DNA from: Ophioceras dolichostomum
Lineage: Eukaryota; Ascomycota; Sordariomycetes; Magnaporthales; Ophioceraceae
DNA: 33,226 nt
Reading direction: 5' to 3'
Assembly (NCBI GenBank): GCA_003049485.1
Contig: PYST01000390.1
Coordinates: 1 to 33,226, forward strand
Shown: positions 29,701-33,226 of the stretch, piece by piece
Layout of the letters: each line of letters begins with the position of its first letter
Numbering within the stretch: position 1 is the first letter of the stretch
Program-made: the position numbers and the translations under genes
The notes under the pieces: generated by a model
What the model saw: the letters and a program-made list of their open reading frames with translations, nothing else
Told to the model about the DNA's origin: nothing
Database searches by the model: none

Positions 29701-31360
29701 ACAGCGTCAGTTTACGGGGTCCTCGGTCAGAGCTTCGAGGCAGTGCATTGGAAGGGAGTCGGAAAGGGTTGATGTGAAATTGCGAGGAAACGGCGTGAAA
29801 AAGGGTCAACGTCAAACAAGAATGGCTGGGAGGGAGCTAAGACTTTCTAAGGATCTATCAGCCTTTCGTTCAAGGTTGGTCACAGGCATGAGCTGGTCGC
29901 TGGGACATCTTTCGCGGGTACCGAATGGGCTATGTGATGGATACACTGCCCTGACAGTAGGTACTAGTGACTGTGGGAACGCAACGGTAAATGTGCCAAT
30001 CAGGGTCCCGACCGACCGATATAACACACTGCTCTTCCCGCCAATTAGTGAAAGGACTGGGACTGTCAAGCCCCGACTGACAGGCTCCGTCGGGAGCACT
30101 GAGGCGCCAGCTAAAGGCCGACACTCGTGCCAAGTTCCCCGCCGCACCGTTCGCTGCCGCACTGCTCGCTGAGATCCTTCCTGACGTCAATTTTGGCATC
30201 CAGCCACAGCGAATTCTTTTCTCTGACCCTTTAGGCAGGAGGGCTGGTAGGCCGGGGGTTATAGCAAGTGTTTTGGTCCAGGAAGGCTGGGCCCGACCCT
30301 AGTCAACATCTCAGTCCCTTTCGTGGCCAAGCACCAGCAGGACCGGTCAAGGGAGTACAAGCGCCACAAGGCAGGGCTCACGATCCTGTACAACGACACC
30401 GAGATGGGAGTGGGTATCTTTCTACCCCCCGGCCCTGTTGCATCCGGACAGCTGGCGTTCCCAAGGTTAACTTGCAGCTCCGTTTTGGTAGGTGGGCCCC
30501 AAAAATGTCGCCTTAGTACCGTGCCCTAGAGTCGACCGGTATCTCAATGGCGCATGGCTGCCAACTTTTTCATTTTTTTTTTCGGTCTGGGATAGGGCCT
30601 TTTCTTCTTCTCCTCCTCTTTGTCCTCCTTGGCCTTTCCCCTCCCCTCTCCTCGTCATTGACTCCCTCCATTCCCACCCCCTGCCCTTCTTTCTTCCTCT
30701 TTTTGTTGGTTGAAAGGGGGTACTCGGGTGACGCATCGGATCGGCGGCATGTTCTGCCGGAATGGGGTTGTCATTCCAATCATTCAACACGTCGAATTCC
30801 CACGTCCAACCAAGACCTTACATAACCGTCCTCAAGCACAAGTCGCTTCAGTGGCCGGACAGGGAATCAGCATTGGCTGAAACAGCGGACTGGAGATGAA
30901 TTTGAGATTTGAGGTAGGAGGACTCCGATGATGCCCCCGCCCTATCAAGCTGCTGAGAGAATCGCTGGTGGGCTTATCAGAAACCGGCCAGGCCCCAGAA
31001 TATCCTTCTTTTTCGTGTTTGCCGAACGCTTCGGCGAGGTCACGCGTTGTGGGTTCGCTGGTGATGCCGGAGATTGGGCTTCAGGGATGCCAGGTTGAGG
31101 GCGATCGTGCCAGTGTAACGCAGTGCAACAGGGCTGAGGTGGACGGCGGTCTTTACGGCAAGGGGGGTTTCGCTGTCAAGGAAGGCTACTAGGAGTGCAC
31201 AGAAAGGTGCAGATTGCCTGCAGGAGTCTAGACGCCCGAGGGCGAATCAGCTTGGGCATATCCCTCGCGGTATAATCGGATGCGAACTCCATCGTTTGGA
31301 GCATCGCGAGATGTCATATAGGAAACAATGGGCTACTATTAGCGATAATATAATAATATA
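29701..31360. other. Gene-free stretch with one coding-like fragment
   Basis: No full gene is seen. At about 30300-30470 (+) there is a short coding-like piece (motifs VAKHQQDRSREYKRH, LTILYNDTEMGVGIF) whose codon pattern looks real but which has no start, no extension and no family I recognise. At about 30565-30712 a strongly pyrimidine-rich tract looks like the leader of a lost gene. The minus-strand open frame across it is low-complexity and rejected. AT-rich sequence at 31335-31362 precedes the transposon relic. Confidence 0.35.
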
Positions 31361-32144
31361 TAGAGTTGGAGGGGGGGTTCTGAGCCAGGGGTAGTTATGA
31401 GCCAGTGAAAAATCTATCCACCCCACCAAAAATCGGTTCTCGACAAAACTCGCCCCCTGGGCCTCCCAACAGCCGCGACTCGGCATTGAATGAAGCTATT
31501 TACATTTTAGCTTCGTAAATAAATTATATTATGGATAATCTTCGATTTTCTGACCTGACAAACGCAATCAACGAAGTGCTGGCTGGCACGAGCATCCGGA
31601 AAGCCGCATTACGCTATGGGATAGACTGCTCCACCCTTGCGCGCTGGATTACCGGCACACTCCCCCAGTGTTTGGCCCATGAGGACCAACAGAGGTTATC
31701 GCGAGTACAAGAGGAGGATCTGGTATCATGGATTCTTTGTCAGGAGACCATGGGCTACGCTCCCACCCATCGCCAGGTATTCCTAGCGGCCTCGGCCATG
31801 GTAACTCTCAACGGTGATGATCAGCTCTTAGGGAAAGGCTGGACCAAGGGCATTTTGCACCGCAACGAGGCGGTAAAAACCAAAATGGGGAGGAAGATCG
31901 AATGCGCCAGAGTCAAGTCCGCAACCCCTGAGAATATCAATATGCTGTTCGACTTCTAGAACACCCTAGATTGGGTCAAACTCGAGCACATCTACAACGC
32001 CGATAAAGTCGGCTTCATGGAGGGGCAAGGGGTAGACAGTCTCGTGGTTAGGAGCTCTGAGACGTCCCCCAACGCGGTGGGAGTCAAAGCTAACGGGAAT
32101 AGGACTTGGACCTCTCTAGTCGAGTTCTAGTCGAGTGCGTAAGC

Positions 32145-32553
32145 ACTAGTGGGAGAGCCCTAGACCCCTTGGTGATTTTTAAGGCTGCCAGCATCCAAGA
32201 TCAGTGGTTTTCCGACGAGGTCCTCGCCTCCTACCTCTCCTGGATGGTTACCTATTGATGCGGGAAGGACCTGAAGTCAGAGAGGGCCCGTGCACTCAAT
32301 TGATTGAGTCAAAGGCCCCTCCCAAATTGAGAAGGTGACCGTCGGTCANACTAGTGGGAGAGCCCTAGACCCCTTGGTGATTTTTAAGGCTGCCAGCATC
32401 CAAGATCAGTGGTTTTCCGACGAGGTCCTCGCCTCCTACCTCTCCTGGATGGTTACCTATTGATGCGGGAAGGACCTGAAGTCAGAGAGGGCCCGTGCAC
32501 TCAATTGATTGAGTCAAAGGCCCCTCCCAAATTGAGAAGGTGACCGTCGGTCA
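32145..32553. repeat. Identical 204-bp direct repeat around a single N
   Basis: 32145-32348 and 32350-32553 are identical over 204 bp and separated only by the ambiguous base at 32349. This is the pattern left when two overlapping contig ends are joined with a one-base gap rather than merged. The second copy is therefore probably an assembly artefact; a true tandem duplication is the alternative. Confidence 0.85.
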
Positions 32554-32681
32554 CGTGAGGCTCTCAGGGCCTCTCTTCAAATTGGAGGCCCCGCCCCGCA
32601 CCTCTGTGGCAGAGATCTCTTAGGAATACATCCTCTTCTCTACCATTTTATACGTGCCCCCAGTGCCCTGTATTACCTATT
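32248..32681. mobile_element. Nested insertion flanked by 9-bp duplication TTACCTATT
   Basis: TTACCTATT occurs at 32248-32256 and 32673-32681. Removing one copy and everything between joins the transposase coding sequence in the correct frame across SWMVTY and SKNGWTSND, so the intervening DNA inserted into an existing transposase. Discounting the 205-bp assembly duplication, the insert is about 211 bp. No terminal inverted repeats or coding capacity are obvious. A 9-bp duplication is typical of Mutator-like (MULE) elements, but the class is not settled. Confidence 0.6.
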
Positions 32682-33017
32682 CGAAGAATGGATGGACTAG
32701 CAATGATATTGCCCTAGAGTGGCTAGAAAAGGTGTTTATCCCGTAAATAGAGCCTGATCAGGGAGAAGCGCGGTTCCTGGTAGTAGATGGCCATGGCTCC
32801 CATACCATCGACAAGTTTATGGTCCACTGCTTCCTCAATCATATTCACCTCCTTTTCCTACCTACCCACACCTCACACGTCATCCTTCCTTGTACATACC
32901 ACTTCTTGGCAAGCTGCTGTTAGTGCAGCCCACCAAACCACCACATAATCTCTTAACACACACATTACTCGCAACACAACAACGAAAGAAAACGTCGAAC
33001 CGGCGGACGCCGCCATC

Positions 33018-33226
33018 ATGGCGCCGCCGTCCATCTACTTTACGCCCTCAAGCCGTAACCCGGCTATTGCACACCTGCTCGCAAGCAGCCCGGCCGCACG
33101 TCGGGTCATACGCACTCCCTCCTCCCCCCCTCCCTGAGAGCCATCCCCAGCGCCCGGAAGGAGGCGCGGCGGCTGCCCCCTCGCCTGACAACCTCTCCGA
33201 CCCTTTCGCCAGCTCTCCCCTGGGCC
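33018..33226 (+). CDS. Partial 5' end of an unidentified ORF at the window edge
   Basis: ATG at 33018 opens MAPPSIYFTPSSRNPAIAHL and a Pro/Ser/Ala/Arg-rich stretch. The frame stops at 33135, just after a run of seven C (33124-33130). A frame change at that run would continue open to the window edge with similar composition (SPDNLSDPF). So either a one-base error or lesion lies in the C run, or the ORF is short. Preceded by an A/C-rich leader (32930-33000) typical of a 5' UTR. Position directly after a truncated transposon suggests another mobile-element gene (gag-like), but no domain is visible. Confidence 0.3.

Larger units (their letters stand above)
31531..32880 (+). pseudogene. Fot1/pogo-type (Tc1-mariner) transposase relic
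   Basis: The intact first part (31531-31959) encodes an HTH psq domain (TSIRKAALRYGIDCSTLARW) and a CENP-B/Tc5-type DNA-binding region (EEDLVSWILCQETMGYAPTH...GKGWTKGILHRN). A TAG follows at 31957, then DDE-domain pieces: IYNADKVGFMEG with the first Asp (near 31995), SGRALDPLVIFK and QWFSDEV (32150-32230), ALEWLEKVFIP (near 32710) and VVDGHGSHT with the second Asp (near 32785), ending at THTSHV. Lesions: the TAG, an 11-bp tandem duplication (32115-32125/32126-32136) that shifts frame, a nested insertion after 32256, a TAA after VFIP, and loss of everything past about 32880 including the third acidic residue. A non-autonomous relic. The left end of the element may be near 31363 just after TATATA, but terminal repeats could not be confirmed. 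Confidence 0.85.

Noticed and set aside
30467..30790. Lys/Arg/Glu-rich open frame, minus strand
   Set aside because: Low-complexity product read across a pyrimidine tract; no homology features.
31363..31530. Terminal inverted repeat of the Fot1/pogo relic
   Set aside because: The stretch after TATATA with its two GAGCCAG copies looks like a transposon end, but the 3' end is lost, so no matching repeat can be shown.

Overview
The window is nuclear DNA of a filamentous ascomycete (Pezizomycotina, most likely a Sordariomycete). The genes have short introns of 61-143 nt with GT...AG ends and CTAAC/CTGAC branch sites. The proteins are of fungal type: a NACHT/STAND protein, a HeLo-like pseudokinase, a kinase-ankyrin protein, a PAN/kelch galactose oxidase, an NLP, a secreted HNH nuclease and a Fot1/pogo transposase. 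No bacterial operon signals, tRNA, rRNA or CRISPR array were seen. Exon boundaries below were derived by hand; each accepted intron keeps the reading frame.

Layout. 1-3430: gene-poor, with decayed coding-like pieces. 3431-5063: a two-exon orphan gene. 5526-6413 (-): a small secreted cysteine-rich protein gene interrupted by a 229-bp solo LTR with a perfect 5-bp target duplication. About 7165-8257 (-): a 3'-truncated galactose oxidase pseudogene. 9015-12241 (+): a NACHT STAND (NLR-like) protein. 12560-14431 (-): a HeLo-like/pseudokinase protein. 14889-20045 (+): an active-looking non-RD kinase fused to ankyrin repeats. 20392-20673 (+): a tiny glycine-rich protein. 21139-22440 (+): a PLP lyase of diaminopropionate ammonia-lyase type. 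22658-24077 (-): a Gfo/Idh/MocA oxidoreductase. 24700-25491 (-): a secreted HNH nuclease. 27165-28154 (-): a secreted carbohydrate esterase. About 28705-29700 (-): a broken NLP (necrosis-inducing) pseudogene carrying a minisatellite. 31531-32880 (+): a Fot1/pogo transposase relic with a nested insertion and an assembly-gap duplication. 33018 to the edge: the start of an unidentified ORF.

The most interesting block is 9015-20045. Three consecutive large genes encode a STAND NTPase, a HeLo-like domain joined to a catalytically dead kinase, and a catalytically complete non-RD kinase joined to ankyrin repeats. The last two are divergent from a 457-bp shared promoter, and the first two converge on a long inverted repeat that starts at the STAND stop codon. 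By analogy with fungal HeLo/NLR cell-death proteins and with the animal RIPK-MLKL pair, this could be a sensor-kinase-executioner module. That function is inferred; only the domain order and motifs are seen.

The flanks look like accessory genome: effector-like and secreted-enzyme genes in several states of decay (solo LTR insertion, frameshifts, truncation, minisatellite growth) beside transposon relics.
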